Origin: Petrotoga mexicana DSM 14811
GTDB taxonomy: Bacteria; Thermotogota; Thermotogae; Petrotogales; Petrotogaceae
NCBI RefSeq assembly: GCF_002895565.1
Contig: NZ_AZRN01000023.1
Coordinates: 34,552 to 98,551 of the forward strand
DNA: 64,000 nucleotides
Direction of reading: 5' to 3'
Below, piece by piece: positions 1 through 9,351 of this stretch. The notes beneath the pieces are model-generated. The model made no database searches, was not told the origin of the DNA, and was given only the letters and a program-made list of their open reading frames with translations. The position numbers were made by a program, and so were the translations under genes. Each line of letters begins with the position of its first letter. The stretch's first letter is position 1.

Positions 1-1009
1 AGGCATGTCTTCCCGAATGTTTCCCTAATATTAGTTTATTTGAATTCAACCCTATACTTTCTGCTTTCATTATTTCGTAAGTAGTTCTTTCTTTGATAAC
101 ACCATCTTGATGAATACCAGATTCATGTGCAAAGGCATTTTTACCTACTATTGCTTTATTAGGTTGAATAACCATTCCAGTAAATTGTGAAACCATGTTG
201 CTTAATTTCAAAATCTTAGTTGTATCCTGCGTTACGACTAAATCTTCAAAATAATCTTTCCTGGTAACTAATGCCATTAAAACTTCTTCTAAGGCGGCGT
301 TACCTGCCCTTTCTCCTATTCCATTGACTGCAACCTCTGCCTGATCGGCACCCTCTTTCAGAGCAATGAGTGTGTTAGCAGTTGCCATCCCTAAATCGTT
401 ATGGCAATGTACGCTTAATTCAATCTTTTCTATGTTCCTTGTGTTTTCTTTTATCTTCTTAATAAATTCACCAAATTCTTGAGGAATTGCATATCCCACA
501 GTATCAGGCACGTTAATTACCGACGCACCAGCTTCGATGACTTTTTCAAAGAGTTTGTACAAAAAATCTAACTCGCTTCTTGAAGCATCTTCTGCTGAAA
601 ATTCAATATTATTAGTATACTTTGCTGCATATTTCACGGCCTCAACTGCTCTTTCCATAACTTGCTCTTCATTCATTTGCAGCTTATATTTCATGTGAAT
701 AGGAGAAGTGGCAATGAACACATGAATTCTTGGTTGTTCTGCTTCCTGAAGTGCTTCCCAAGCACAATCGATATCTTTGTAGTTCGCCCTTGCTAAAGCG
801 GCGATCTCAACATCTCTGATTTTTTGGGCGATGTTTTTCACACTTTCAAAATCACTACTTGAAGAAATAGGAAAACCAGCCTCTATTACATCAACTTTTA
901 ACAAGGAAAGCTGTTCGGCTATTGCCAACTTCTCCTCCATTGTCAAACTTACTCCTGGAGATTGTTCGCCATCCCTCAACGTAGTATCAAAAATTTTTAT
1001 TTTTCTCAA
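1..1009 (-). CDS. leuA: 2-isopropylmalate synthase, 3' end cut by window
   Basis: This enzyme condenses 2-oxoisovalerate with acetyl-CoA, the first step of leucine synthesis, in the cytoplasm. The visible N-terminal 336 residues contain the DTTLRDGEQ metal and substrate motif at residues 8-16, HCHNDLG near residue 202, GIGERAGN near 233, and end at LGKHSGRHA. The family is usually about 510 residues, so roughly the last third, with the regulatory domain, lies outside the window. The only possible start is TTG: an in-frame TGA lies just upstream and a GGAG sits 11 nt before it. It is the last visible gene of the ilv operon, 31 nt after ilvC, so it should share the operon's promoter near 7.0 kb. 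Homocitrate or citramalate synthase are related alternatives, but the ilv context favours leuA. Confidence 0.93.
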   Translation of the reverse strand, partial: MRKIKIFDTTLRDGEQSPGVSLTMEEKLAIAEQLSLLKVDVIEAGFPISSSSDFESVKNIAQKIRDVEIAALARANYKDIDCAWEALQEAEQPRIHVFIATSPIHMKYKLQMNEEQVMERAVEAVKYAAKYTNNIEFSAEDASRSELDFLYKLFEKVIEAGASVINVPDTVGYAIPQEFGEFIKKIKENTRNIEKIELSVHCHNDLGMATANTLIALKEGADQAEVAVNGIGERAGNAALEEVLMALVTRKDYFEDLVVTQDTTKILKLSNMVSQFTGMVIQPNKAIVGKNAFAHESGIHQDGVIKERTTYEIMKAESIGLNSNKLILGKHSGRHA

Positions 1010-1040
1010 ATTTGATCACTCTCCTACTTGCCTATATTTT

Positions 1041-2033
1041 TTAGCTTTCTATCCAAGGCATCATCGCTCTCAACTTCTCTCCAACTTGTTCTAACAAAGA
1101 ATTATTATCTTTTTCAGTTAAAGCATTGAAAACAGGCCTATTGGCTTTGTTTTCTAATATCCAGTCCTTTGCAAAATTCCCATTCTGTATGTTTGCAAGT
1201 ACCTCTTTCATAGTTTCTTTAACCCTATTATCGATAATTTTGGGCCCAATGGCAAGGTCTCCATATTGTGCAGTGTCACTTATGGAGTATCTCATCTTTT
1301 TTAATCCGCCTTCATACAAAAGATCAACGATTAATTTAAGTTCATTCAAACATTCAAAATAGGCTATTTCTGGTTGATACCCCGCTTCAACGAGTGTTTC
1401 AAAACCTGCTTTGATGAGTGACGTAGTTCCACCACATAAGACCGCTTGTTCTCCAAATAGATCCGTTTCTGTTTCCTCTTTGAAAGTTGTTTTGATGACA
1501 CCTGCTCGTGTACAACCTATTCCTTTGGCGTAAGATAAACCCAACTCTTTTGCTTTTCCTGAAAAATCTTGGTGAACAGCTAATAATCCTGGAACCCCTT
1601 TGCCTTCTAAATACATTCTTCTGACTAAATGACCAGGACTTTTAGGAGCAACCATGAATACATCAATGTTTTTTGGAGGTACAATTTGTCCAAAATGGAT
1701 ATTAAAACCATGAGAAAACCCAAGTGCATTACCCTCGTCTAAGTTGGGTTCTATGTCTTTTTTGTACACCTCACTCTGAACTTCATCAGGGATCAATACT
1801 TGAATAATATCTCCTTTTTTAACTGCTTCAGATGTTTCGTATACTTCAAAACCATCTTTTTGGGCAATTTCTTTGCTTTTACTATCTTTCTTCAAACCTA
1901 TAATTACTTTCAATCCGCTATCTTTAAGATTTTGTGCCTGAGCATGACCCTGACTTCCATAACCCAAAACTGCAATAGTTTTTCCCTTCAATAAACCTAA
2001 GTCTGCATCCTTTTCATAGAATGTTTCCACCAT
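1041..2033 (-). CDS. ilvC: Ketol-acid reductoisomerase (class I)
   Basis: This enzyme carries out the Mg2+- and NAD(P)H-dependent isomerisation and reduction of acetolactate or acetohydroxybutyrate, the second common step of valine and isoleucine synthesis. At 330 residues it has the class I length. A Rossmann fold starts at [11 protein letters not shown] (residues 24-34). The metal-binding acids D191 and E195 (DLFGEQ) and E227 and E231 (ECLNE) are present, as is the conserved C-terminal SDTAQYGD. It lies between ilvN and leuA with short gaps in one operon. Nothing is truncated or unusual. Confidence 0.97.
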   Translation of the reverse strand: MVETFYEKDADLGLLKGKTIAVLGYGSQGHAQAQNLKDSGLKVIIGLKKDSKSKEIAQKDGFEVYETSEAVKKGDIIQVLIPDEVQSEVYKKDIEPNLDEGNALGFSHGFNIHFGQIVPPKNIDVFMVAPKSPGHLVRRMYLEGKGVPGLLAVHQDFSGKAKELGLSYAKGIGCTRAGVIKTTFKEETETDLFGEQAVLCGGTTSLIKAGFETLVEAGYQPEIAYFECLNELKLIVDLLYEGGLKKMRYSISDTAQYGDLAIGPKIIDNRVKETMKEVLANIQNGNFAKDWILENKANRPVFNALTEKDNNSLLEQVGEKLRAMMPWIES

Positions 2034-2053
2034 ACACTATCACTCCTTAATTT

Positions 2054-2554
2054 TTATGAATTTGTCAAAACGTTGTTGTTCATTTCTCTATCTATGGCTA
2101 CAATCCCTGTTCTCACGACTTCTTTAATGCCAAAATCCTTCATTATTTCGATAAAGGCATTTATTTTATTTTCATCCCCCGTAATTTCAACTGTTATTGT
2201 GTCAAGGGAAAAATCGACAACCTTACCCCTAAAAACGTCGACCACCTGAATAACTTGGCTTCTTTGATTTTTTCCACAATTTACCTTAATTATCGCCATA
2301 TCCCTCTCTATCATATTGCTTTGATTCAATTCAGTGATCTTTATAACATCTATAAGTTTGTAAAGCTGTTTTTTTACTTGTTCTAATGTATCTGTGTTTC
2401 CTTCGACAACTATCGTCATCCGAGAATATTCCGGTAATTCTGTTTCCCCCACATTTAAACTCAGTATGTTAAAATTTCTCCTACTGAATAGGCCAGATAT
2501 TCTTGCCAAAACCGCAGGTTGATTATTCACTGTTACTGATAAGATGTGTCTCAT
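2054..2554 (-). CDS. ilvN: Acetolactate synthase small (regulatory) subunit
   Basis: This is the regulatory partner of the large acetolactate synthase subunit. It has an N-terminal ACT domain of about 75 residues (starting LSVTVNNQPAVLARISGLFS) that in this family binds the feedback inhibitor valine. A second C-terminal domain follows, starting around MIERDMAIIKV. The 166-residue length is typical. Its start overlaps the end of ilvB by 4 nt, as expected for coupled translation of two subunits of one complex. The symbol ilvH would serve equally well. Confidence 0.95.
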   Translation of the reverse strand: MRHILSVTVNNQPAVLARISGLFSRRNFNILSLNVGETELPEYSRMTIVVEGNTDTLEQVKKQLYKLIDVIKITELNQSNMIERDMAIIKVNCGKNQRSQVIQVVDVFRGKVVDFSLDTITVEITGDENKINAFIEIMKDFGIKEVVRTGIVAIDREMNNNVLTNS

Positions 2555-4260
2555 GCAACCTCCCCCTGTTTTTCCTTTTCTCTCTTTTTCTTTTTTAGTT
2601 CCAACATCTCATTGATCGATGCCCCTTCTGGAACCATTGGGAATACGTTCTCATCTTGAGGAATAATGACGTCCAGTAAAACTGGGCCATCATAATTTAA
2701 AACCTCTTTCAAAGCCATCTCTACATCGTTTGTTTGATCGATTCTTAACGATTTTATTCCGTAAGCCTGAGCCAATTTAACGAAATCAGGATTTTCAAGT
2801 ATAGTGCCGGAATATCTTTCATCAAAAAATAACTCTTGCCACTGTCTTACCATCCCTAAGGTTCCGTTGTTTAAAATGATTATTTTCACGGGGAGTCTGT
2901 TAGAACTTATTGTAGCCAACTCCTGGAGATTCATTTGAAAACTTCCGTCACCAGATATGTTGATAACCGTTTTATCGGGATTCCCTACTTGAACACCCAT
3001 ACTGGCTGGTAAACCATATCCCATAGTTCCAAGGCCTCCTGAGGTTATGAATGACCTAGGTTTCGAAAAACGAAAGTATTGGGCTGCCCACATTTGATTT
3101 TGGCCAACTTCTGTTACTATTACAGTATTTTCATCGGTTAACTCATCCAATTTTTCAATCAAGTATTGTGGCTTAATACTGTTATCATCGTATTCGTAGT
3201 TAAGCGGAAATCGTCTTTTCCATTCTTTTATTTTTTCTAGCCATTCTTTTCTTTCGATCGTCTTTATCAACGGAATTAATTTATCTAAAACGTTTTTTGC
3301 GTTACCAACAATGGGAATATCAACTTTGACATTTTTATTTACTTCAGCTGGATCGATATCTATATGAATGATCTTTGCATATGGAGCAAACGTTTCCAAC
3401 TTACCCGTTACCCTGTCATCAAAGCGTACTCCAATTCCTATTATCAAATCTGCTTCAGATATAGCGTAGTTGGCATACATTGTACCGTGCATTCCTAGCA
3501 TCTTTAGAGAAAGCTCATGATCTTCTGGAAAAGCCCCAAGACCCATAAGAGATGTAACTACTGGTATCCTTCCCTTTATTGCCATATTTGTCAATTCTTC
3601 TGAAGCATTAGAATTTATAACTCCTCCACCGGCAAAGATAACTGGCCTCTGGGATGTATTAATCGCCTCGGCAGCCAATTTTATTTGCATGTAGTTACCT
3701 TCGTATGTTGGCTGATATCCTGGGAGATGAACGCTTTGAGGATACATGAAATCAGCGTGAGATTTAAGAACATCCACTGGTAAATCTACCAATACTGGAC
3801 CTGGTCTACCAGTTCTGGCTATGTAAAAAGCTTCTTTTATAGTTTTAGCTAAATCCTTTACATTTGTTACCATGTAATTGTGCTTGGTTACAGGCAAGGT
3901 TATTCCTCTTATGTCTATTTCTTGGAATGAGTCTGTACCTATTAGGCTCGTCGGAGCTTGACCTGTAAAAGCTACAACTGGTACGGAATCCATGTACGCA
4001 GTAGCTAGTCCGGTAACTAGGTTAGTAGCTCCAGGCCCAGAAGTAGCTATACACACTCCAACTTTCCCCGTACTCCTTGCATAACCATCTGCAGCATGCG
4101 CAGCGCCTTGTTCATGACGTACTAATATATGTTTTATAGGAGCGTCGTAGAGTTCATCATAAAGTGGGATAACCTTCCCTCCTGGATATCCAAATACGAC
4201 CTCAACCTTTTCCCTCAAAAGAGATTCAACGAATATTCTTGCCCCGGAATGAATCGGCAT
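2551..4260 (-). CDS. ilvB: Acetolactate synthase large (catalytic) subunit
   Basis: This is a thiamine-diphosphate enzyme that condenses two pyruvates, or pyruvate plus 2-oxobutyrate, in branched-chain amino acid synthesis. The N-terminal pyrimidine-binding domain carries the catalytic glutamate E50 in VRHEQGAAHAADGY and the SGPGATN motif. The central domain follows, and the C-terminal pyrophosphate-binding domain has GDGSFQMNLQEL near residue 440. The length of 569 residues is normal for a biosynthetic AHAS. The adjoining regulatory subunit argues against a catabolic or oxo-acid decarboxylase paralogue. Confidence 0.96.
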   Translation of the reverse strand: MPIHSGARIFVESLLREKVEVVFGYPGGKVIPLYDELYDAPIKHILVRHEQGAAHAADGYARSTGKVGVCIATSGPGATNLVTGLATAYMDSVPVVAFTGQAPTSLIGTDSFQEIDIRGITLPVTKHNYMVTNVKDLAKTIKEAFYIARTGRPGPVLVDLPVDVLKSHADFMYPQSVHLPGYQPTYEGNYMQIKLAAEAINTSQRPVIFAGGGVINSNASEELTNMAIKGRIPVVTSLMGLGAFPEDHELSLKMLGMHGTMYANYAISEADLIIGIGVRFDDRVTGKLETFAPYAKIIHIDIDPAEVNKNVKVDIPIVGNAKNVLDKLIPLIKTIERKEWLEKIKEWKRRFPLNYEYDDNSIKPQYLIEKLDELTDENTVIVTEVGQNQMWAAQYFRFSKPRSFITSGGLGTMGYGLPASMGVQVGNPDKTVINISGDGSFQMNLQELATISSNRLPVKIIILNNGTLGMVRQWQELFFDERYSGTILENPDFVKLAQAYGIKSLRIDQTNDVEMALKEVLNYDGPVLLDVIIPQDENVFPMVPEGASINEMLELKKKKREKEKQGEVA

Positions 4261-4281
4261 AAAATCACCTCTCTAATTTTT

Positions 4282-5952
4282 TTATTCTAAAAACGCCCCT
4301 TTATCCGCTGATTGTACAAATCTACTGTACCTATCTAAATACCCATTTGTTTTTGGAAGTATCGGTTTAAAAGTATTTAATCTTGCTTGTAATTCTTCTT
4401 CTGATATTTTTAAATTTAGAGTCTTTTCTGGTATGTTTATCGATACCATATCCCCATCCCTTACAACCCCTATTGGACCTCCTGCCGCAGCTTCGGGAGA
4501 TACGTGACCTATGGCAGAGCCGCGTGTTGCTCCTGAGAATCTACCATCGGTGATCAGGGCAACCTTCTTATCCAATCCCATACCAGCTAATGCAGAAGTA
4601 GGTGCTAACATCTCTCTCATACCTGGTCCTCCCTTTGGACCTTCGTATAGGATAACTACTACATCTCCTTCTTTAATTTTTCCCCCATAAATAGCTTTGA
4701 TGGCTTCTTCTTCTTTGTTGAAGACCTTTGCAGGTCCTTCATGTACCAACATCTCATCCGATACAGCTATCTGTTTAACAATTGCCCCGTTGGGAGCTAT
4801 ATTACCTTTTAACACCGCTAGTCCTCCATCTTTATGGTACGGTTTATCTATCGGCCTTATCACTTCATGGTTGACATAACCAACTGTTTTGAGATTTTCA
4901 CCTAAGGTTTCCCCTGTTACGGTCAAGCAGTCCAAATGGAGCAAATTCTTTTTTGACAATTCTTTTAATACAGCAGGAATACCACCAGCGTAGTGTAAAT
5001 CTTCAATGTGATGAATTCCTGCAGGAGTTAAACTACATAGGTGTGGGGTTTTTGAACTAATTTTATTAATAATATCTATTTCAAAATCGATTCCGGCTTC
5101 GTGAACGATTGCGGGCAAATGTAAAGCTGTGTTGGTAGAACAACCTAAAGCCATGTCTAGAGTAAAGGCGTTTTCTACAGTTTTTTCGGTGAATATATCC
5201 AATGGTTTAATGTCTTTAGCAACTAACTCCATTATTTTTTCTCCACTTTTTGTTGCCAAAGCCCTCCTACTAGAAAAAACTGCCGGAATCGTCCCATTTC
5301 CCGGCAGCGCAAGTCCTAAAACCTCTGTTAGGCAATTCATTGAATTGGCAGTAAACATCCCAGCACAAGACCCATACCCAGGACAGGCAGTCATTTCCAT
5401 TTCACTTAACTCTTCATCAGAAATCTTATTGGCAACTCTCGCACCAACAGCTTCAAACATATCATGTAAATCGATTTTTCTTCCTCTGTAATTCCCCGCA
5501 AGCATTGGACCTCCACTTACAACTATCGCGGGAATATTTAACCTCAAAGCGGCCATTAGCATCCCTGGAACGATCTTATCGCAGTTGGGAATAAGGACCA
5601 ATCCATCGAATTTGTAGGCTCTAGCTACAGATTCTATAGAATCGGCAATCAACTCTCTACTCGGTAATGAATAGTTCATACCGCTGTGTCCCATAGCGAT
5701 ACCATCACAGATTCCTATCGTTGAAAAAGCTAAAGGTAAACCTCCAGCTGCGTATACGCCATTTTTTACACTTTCACATATTTCATTCAAATGTTTATGT
5801 CCTGGTATTATATCGTTCGCAGAGTTAGCTATACCTATTATAGGTTTATCGATCTCTTCTTTTGTCAACCCTAGGGCGTAAAGCAAAGAACGATGTGGAG
5901 CTTTTGATATTCCTTTTTTAATTTCGTCGCTTCTTTGTTTATTATCGCTCAT
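4282..5952 (-). CDS. ilvD: Dihydroxy-acid dehydratase
   Basis: This Fe-S enzyme dehydrates 2,3-dihydroxy acids to 2-oxo acids, the step before transamination to valine and isoleucine. The motifs [10 protein letters not shown] and [11 protein letters not shown] supply the cluster cysteines, and the C-terminal region has [16 protein letters not shown] place the start at the ATG of MSDNKQ, because GGGAGG lies 5 nt upstream; the six extra in-frame residues before it would overlap that ribosome-binding site. This gives 556 residues, the family's normal size. It follows pheA by about 54 nt and precedes ilvB by 21 nt. Confidence 0.96.
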   Translation of the reverse strand: MSDNKQRSDEIKKGISKAPHRSLLYALGLTKEEIDKPIIGIANSANDIIPGHKHLNEICESVKNGVYAAGGLPLAFSTIGICDGIAMGHSGMNYSLPSRELIADSIESVARAYKFDGLVLIPNCDKIVPGMLMAALRLNIPAIVVSGGPMLAGNYRGRKIDLHDMFEAVGARVANKISDEELSEMEMTACPGYGSCAGMFTANSMNCLTEVLGLALPGNGTIPAVFSSRRALATKSGEKIMELVAKDIKPLDIFTEKTVENAFTLDMALGCSTNTALHLPAIVHEAGIDFEIDIINKISSKTPHLCSLTPAGIHHIEDLHYAGGIPAVLKELSKKNLLHLDCLTVTGETLGENLKTVGYVNHEVIRPIDKPYHKDGGLAVLKGNIAPNGAIVKQIAVSDEMLVHEGPAKVFNKEEEAIKAIYGGKIKEGDVVVILYEGPKGGPGMREMLAPTSALAGMGLDKKVALITDGRFSGATRGSAIGHVSPEAAAGGPIGVVRDGDMVSINIPEKTLNLKISEEELQARLNTFKPILPKTNGYLDRYSRFVQSADKGAFLE

Positions 5953-6006
5953 ATAATCCTCCCTTTCCACAATGTTTAAAAATGTTGAAAAAATCCCCGG
6001 TAGAAT

Positions 6007-6870
6007 TCATTCCCGTTCTTTCCACTTTGGATAACTTCCAAGAATTTTAAAGAAAGAACTCATTTTTTCTAATTTATCTAATGCTGTTATTACATCTTTA
6101 TCTTCTTTATAACCTTCAAAATCTATATAAAAAGAATATTCACCTAATTGCTTTTTGGTTGGTCTAGATTCGATCCTTGTTAGATTTATGTTCTTTTCTT
6201 TGAAGGTTTTTAACATATTGTACAGAACCCCAGGTTTGTTGTGTTTTGGAGAACATATTATCGAGGTTTTGTAATTTTGTTCTGGATCTTCAAACTTTTT
6301 AAAGTTATCTGAATGTGCAATCACAAAAAAACGGGTTGAGTTACTTTTTGAGTCTTGAATATCTTTAGCTAAAACCTTTAGATTATAGATATTAACAATA
6401 TTTTCTGAACCTATAGCGGCACTTTTGGGCACATCTTTTATCATTTCGCAAGCATTTGCGGTACTCGCGGTAAATATAACTTCAGGATTATTCAATCTAT
6501 TTTTTATAAACTTACCACATTGTCCAATAGCTTGTTGATGCGAAAAAAGCTTTTTAATCTCTGTCAAGTCTAAACTTTCATAAGATAGAAGAAAATGCTT
6601 AATTGGAACAACACACTCTCCCACTACCTGAATATCTGATTTCTCGAATAAAAGATCCATTGTAATATTAACTGAGCCTTCCACGGAATTTTCAATTGGG
6701 ACAACTCCAAAATCTACTTCTTTACTTTGAACCATTTCAAAAACGTCTGAAATAGATTGTAATGGAATCAATGAAACATTTTCACTAAAATATTTCACCG
6801 CTGCAATTTCACTAAAAGTCCCTTTAGGTCCTAAATAACAACATTTTTTTAAATTCTGATCTTTTTTCAA
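6007..6870 (-). CDS. pheA: Prephenate dehydratase with ACT domain
   Basis: This enzyme converts prephenate to phenylpyruvate in phenylalanine synthesis. The 287 residues comprise a prephenate dehydratase domain (YLGPKGTFSEIAA from residue 12; the catalytic TRF motif at 179-181 in NSTRFFVI) and a C-terminal ACT domain with the ESRPTK phenylalanine-binding signature. There is no chorismate mutase domain, so it is the monofunctional form. The start is TTG, with AAGGAG 9 nt upstream. It is the first gene after the operon promoter, so an aromatic amino acid gene heads a branched-chain operon. Confidence 0.95.
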   Translation of the reverse strand: MKKDQNLKKCCYLGPKGTFSEIAAVKYFSENVSLIPLQSISDVFEMVQSKEVDFGVVPIENSVEGSVNITMDLLFEKSDIQVVGECVVPIKHFLLSYESLDLTEIKKLFSHQQAIGQCGKFIKNRLNNPEVIFTASTANACEMIKDVPKSAAIGSENIVNIYNLKVLAKDIQDSKSNSTRFFVIAHSDNFKKFEDPEQNYKTSIICSPKHNKPGVLYNMLKTFKEKNINLTRIESRPTKKQLGEYSFYIDFEGYKEDKDVITALDKLEKMSSFFKILGSYPKWKERE

Positions 6871-6929
6871 GACGTCTAACTCCTTGAACTCAAAAATATT
6901 ACGAAAATATTTTCAGGGTTGAAAGAAAA

Positions 6930-7041
6930 TGAAAAAAATTTCATTTTTCCTAATTATTGGTAACTATTTAAGATTAGCGTAAATTATTAGCGATTATACA
7001 CTAAAATCTTCGTTTTTGCAAGATTTGAAAAAAATTTCATT
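6930..7041. repeat. Pair of identical 16-nt sites flanking the operon promoter
   Basis: The sequence TGAAAAAAATTTCATT occurs exactly at 6930-6945 (in the leader) and at 7026-7041 (just upstream of the -35 box), with the same orientation and 96 nt between starts. Each copy is a near-palindrome. The spacing of about nine helical turns and the placement around the promoter suggest a repressor or activator binding to two sites, but AT-richness makes chance a real alternative. Confidence 0.4.
6993..7021 (-). promoter_or_regulatory. Putative sigma-70 promoter of the pheA-ilv-leu operon
   Basis: Read on the minus strand, the -35 box is TTGCAA (4 of 6 consensus) and the -10 box is a perfect TATAAT, separated by 17 nt. 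Transcription would begin near 6986, leaving a leader of about 115 nt before pheA. The leader contains a 9-bp inverted repeat with a 4-nt loop (6926-6947). No T-box features and no leader peptide rich in regulated amino acids were seen. Confidence 0.6.
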
Positions 7042-7245
7042 AAAAGTCCTTTTAATTCTTTCTTTTAGGGGTTTTAGAAATATAGGATTAAAACAGTCCA
7101 ATTTAATTTAACCAAAAATTTACTTAAAGCAAATAAAAAATTTACTTCTGCACTTTCTAAACAAAAATTTTATCATCCTATCATACAAATCCTGTATAAT
7201 GAATTTGCCATAAAATTGTACAGGAGGGAAAGAAAGGAGTTAAAG

Positions 7246-7290
7246 ATGGTACAATATAATATAGTTAAAATACAATTCAAAGCTACCTAA
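7246..7290 (+). CDS. Possible 14-residue leader peptide upstream of AEC permease
   Basis: A 14-codon frame (M V Q Y N I V K I Q F K A T, then stop) begins 7 nt after AAAGGAG. A TATAAT lies about 46 nt upstream (7195-7200), without a convincing -35 box. It ends 50 nt before the next gene. It is not recognisable as a known peptide and shows no run of a regulated amino acid. It may simply be the translated 5' end of the permease mRNA, or chance. Confidence 0.25.
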   Translation: MVQYNIVKIQFKAT

Positions 7291-7340
7291 GAACCAATCA
7301 TAAGTTTTTTACCAACTAAAATTCGAAAGGAGATTATACA

Positions 7341-8309
7341 ATGAATACAAATTATATCGAAATAATTCCTAAGATCATACCGGTTTTCATCTTGTTAGGT
7401 GTTGGATATTTTTTAAAAGTCAAGAAGTTTATCTCTAACAATTCTATTGGTGAGATCAAGAAATTGATTGTTAACATTTCGCTTCCCGCACTATTATTTA
7501 TGTCCTTTCTGGATGTTAATTTCACTATAGAGTTCTTTTTTATCATTCTAATTGTTTTTTTGATCAATCTTTTGATGTTATTGATAGGTAAGGGTTTTGC
7601 ATTTTTTACAAAGTTAAAGGATCCTCACTTACCTTTGCTTTTCACCGGTTTTGAGGTTGGTATGCTTGGTATACCCCTCTTTGGTGCAATATACGGTACG
7701 GAAAGTATTAAATACATGGCAGTTGTTGATCTTGGCCAGGAAATATACGTTTGGTTTGTATTATTTGCAATGTTATTGAGCCTTCAACAAAAGGGAAAAC
7801 AACTGCATTTTGTAGGGTTATTTAAATCTTTTATTACTTCTCCGATAATTATAGCTATTTTACTTGGTATCATTCTCAATTCTAGTGGGATAAAATCTTT
7901 AATTAGTGAAAATTTCCTATTTCAAGGTGTTATTAACAGTATCGATATGCTTGGAAGTTTAACAGTGCCTTTAATACTTTTAGTGATCGGATACGAAATT
8001 AATTTTAAAACCAGTAATATTAGTTTACCTTTAAAAATCATTGGCATTAGACTACTAATATTAGTACCTATTGCACTTTTAGTTGGGAACTTTGTTTTTA
8101 GTAAATATCTTGAACTAGACCCCCTTTACAGTGTTGCACTACTGTCGGTTGTAATATTGCCTCCACCTTTTATAATTCCTCTTTTTTTTAATCAAGAAGA
8201 CGAACAAATGGGTGAAAAAAGTTACGTATATAACACCTTGTCAATAAGCACAGTTATATCTATAATAGCTTTTTTGATTATTGTCGTATTTTTCACACCT
8301 GCTCTTTGA
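7341..8309 (+). CDS. AEC-family (auxin efflux carrier/malate permease type) transporter
   Basis: This is an integral membrane protein of 322 residues with about ten hydrophobic segments. It begins with the family-like IIPVFILLGVGYFLKVKKF and has a polar stretch between two halves. The family includes malate or malonate permeases and other organic-anion carriers, so the substrate cannot be named. The gene follows an AAAGGAG-type site and is transcribed away from the pheA-ilv operon, so the two share a long (about 470 nt) divergent control region. A role in exporting or importing an oxo acid or amino acid is possible but not shown. Confidence 0.8.
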   Translation: MNTNYIEIIPKIIPVFILLGVGYFLKVKKFISNNSIGEIKKLIVNISLPALLFMSFLDVNFTIEFFFIILIVFLINLLMLLIGKGFAFFTKLKDPHLPLLFTGFEVGMLGIPLFGAIYGTESIKYMAVVDLGQEIYVWFVLFAMLLSLQQKGKQLHFVGLFKSFITSPIIIAILLGIILNSSGIKSLISENFLFQGVINSIDMLGSLTVPLILLVIGYEINFKTSNISLPLKIIGIRLLILVPIALLVGNFVFSKYLELDPLYSVALLSVVILPPPFIIPLFFNQEDEQMGEKSYVYNTLSISTVISIIAFLIIVVFFTPAL

Positions 8310-8498
8310 ATAGCCTGAAAAATAGCAAAAATTAAATGAAAAACCGTCAGTAAAATTTTATCCAATTCAGAAATAGATAGATAGATAAAATAATTATTAA
8401 CAAAAAGTAGAATAAGAACAAAAGAGAAGAAATAGATCTAAAATATTGTAAAATTATCTGAATAAAGCAGACAGAATTTTATTTTAAGGAGAGATATC

Positions 8499-9302
8499 AT
8501 GGCTTTATTACAAGTAAATTTTATGTCAAAGTCTTTAATGAGGAAAGTACCAATTTTGGTGGTTTTACCGGTTGACAAAGTGAATCTTCCAGGTATGTCT
8601 GAAATCACAGACAATCGCAATAATTCCTTTAAAACGCTATATCTTCTTCATGGGATGTTCGGTAATTATACAGACTGGGTGTCAGAGACAAGAATTCAAA
8701 GATTGGCTGAGGAAAGGAATCTGGTTGTTGTGATGCCTTCTGGTGAAAATTCGTTTTATTTGGATCAACCGGAGTCTGGGAATTTTTATGGAGAATTTAT
8801 AGGAAAAGAACTTGTTGATATCACAAGAAAGATGTTTCCTTTGTCTAAGAGGAGAGAAGATACCTTTATTGCAGGGCTTTCTATGGGAGGCTACGGTGCT
8901 ATTAGAAATGGTCTAAAATACCATGAAACCTTTGGTTATATTGCTGGGCTTTCCAGTGCATTAATTCTTGAGCAAATGCTTAATGAATCATTTAAGGAAA
9001 TTGCTTATGAGAAGAGCTGTTTTGGAGATCCTCAGGAGGCTATTTTATCAGATAAAAATCCAAAAATACTTGTGAAGTATATAAGAGAAAAGATGAAAGA
9101 AGATCCATCGGTACATTTTCCTAAAATGTATATGGCTTGTGGTACTGAAGATGATTTAATAAACTCTAACCGTGATTTCAGAGATTTTCTCATGGAAAAT
9201 AACGTAGATTTAACTTATGAAGAGGGGCCGGGGGCACATACCTGGGATTTTTGGGATACTTATATTGAAAAAGTGCTTGACTGGCTTCCTTTGAAAAATT
9301 GA
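8499..9302 (+). CDS. Esterase D-like alpha/beta hydrolase
   Basis: This is a cytoplasmic serine esterase of the esterase-D/tributyrin-esterase family (S-formylglutathione hydrolase relatives). At 267 residues it shows the oxyanion HG at 51-52, the nucleophile S128 in GLSMGGYGA, an acid near D218 in GTEDD, and the catalytic H247 in GAHTWDFWD. There is no signal peptide. It is preceded by AAGGAG and followed 49 nt later by a sugar kinase, so the two may be co-transcribed; removal of acyl groups from a sugar is one possible role. The natural substrate cannot be told from sequence. Confidence 0.85.
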   Translation: MALLQVNFMSKSLMRKVPILVVLPVDKVNLPGMSEITDNRNNSFKTLYLLHGMFGNYTDWVSETRIQRLAEERNLVVVMPSGENSFYLDQPESGNFYGEFIGKELVDITRKMFPLSKRREDTFIAGLSMGGYGAIRNGLKYHETFGYIAGLSSALILEQMLNESFKEIAYEKSCFGDPQEAILSDKNPKILVKYIREKMKEDPSVHFPKMYMACGTEDDLINSNRDFRDFLMENNVDLTYEEGPGAHTWDFWDTYIEKVLDWLPLKN

Positions 9303-9351
9303 TCGCTAGCCGTTGAATGTAATTTAATTGAAAAAGTGGAAGGTGTAAAAA

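Noticed and set aside
6871..7000. T-box riboswitch for the branched-chain operon
   Set aside because: No T-box consensus, specifier loop or terminator/antiterminator pair could be found in the leader.
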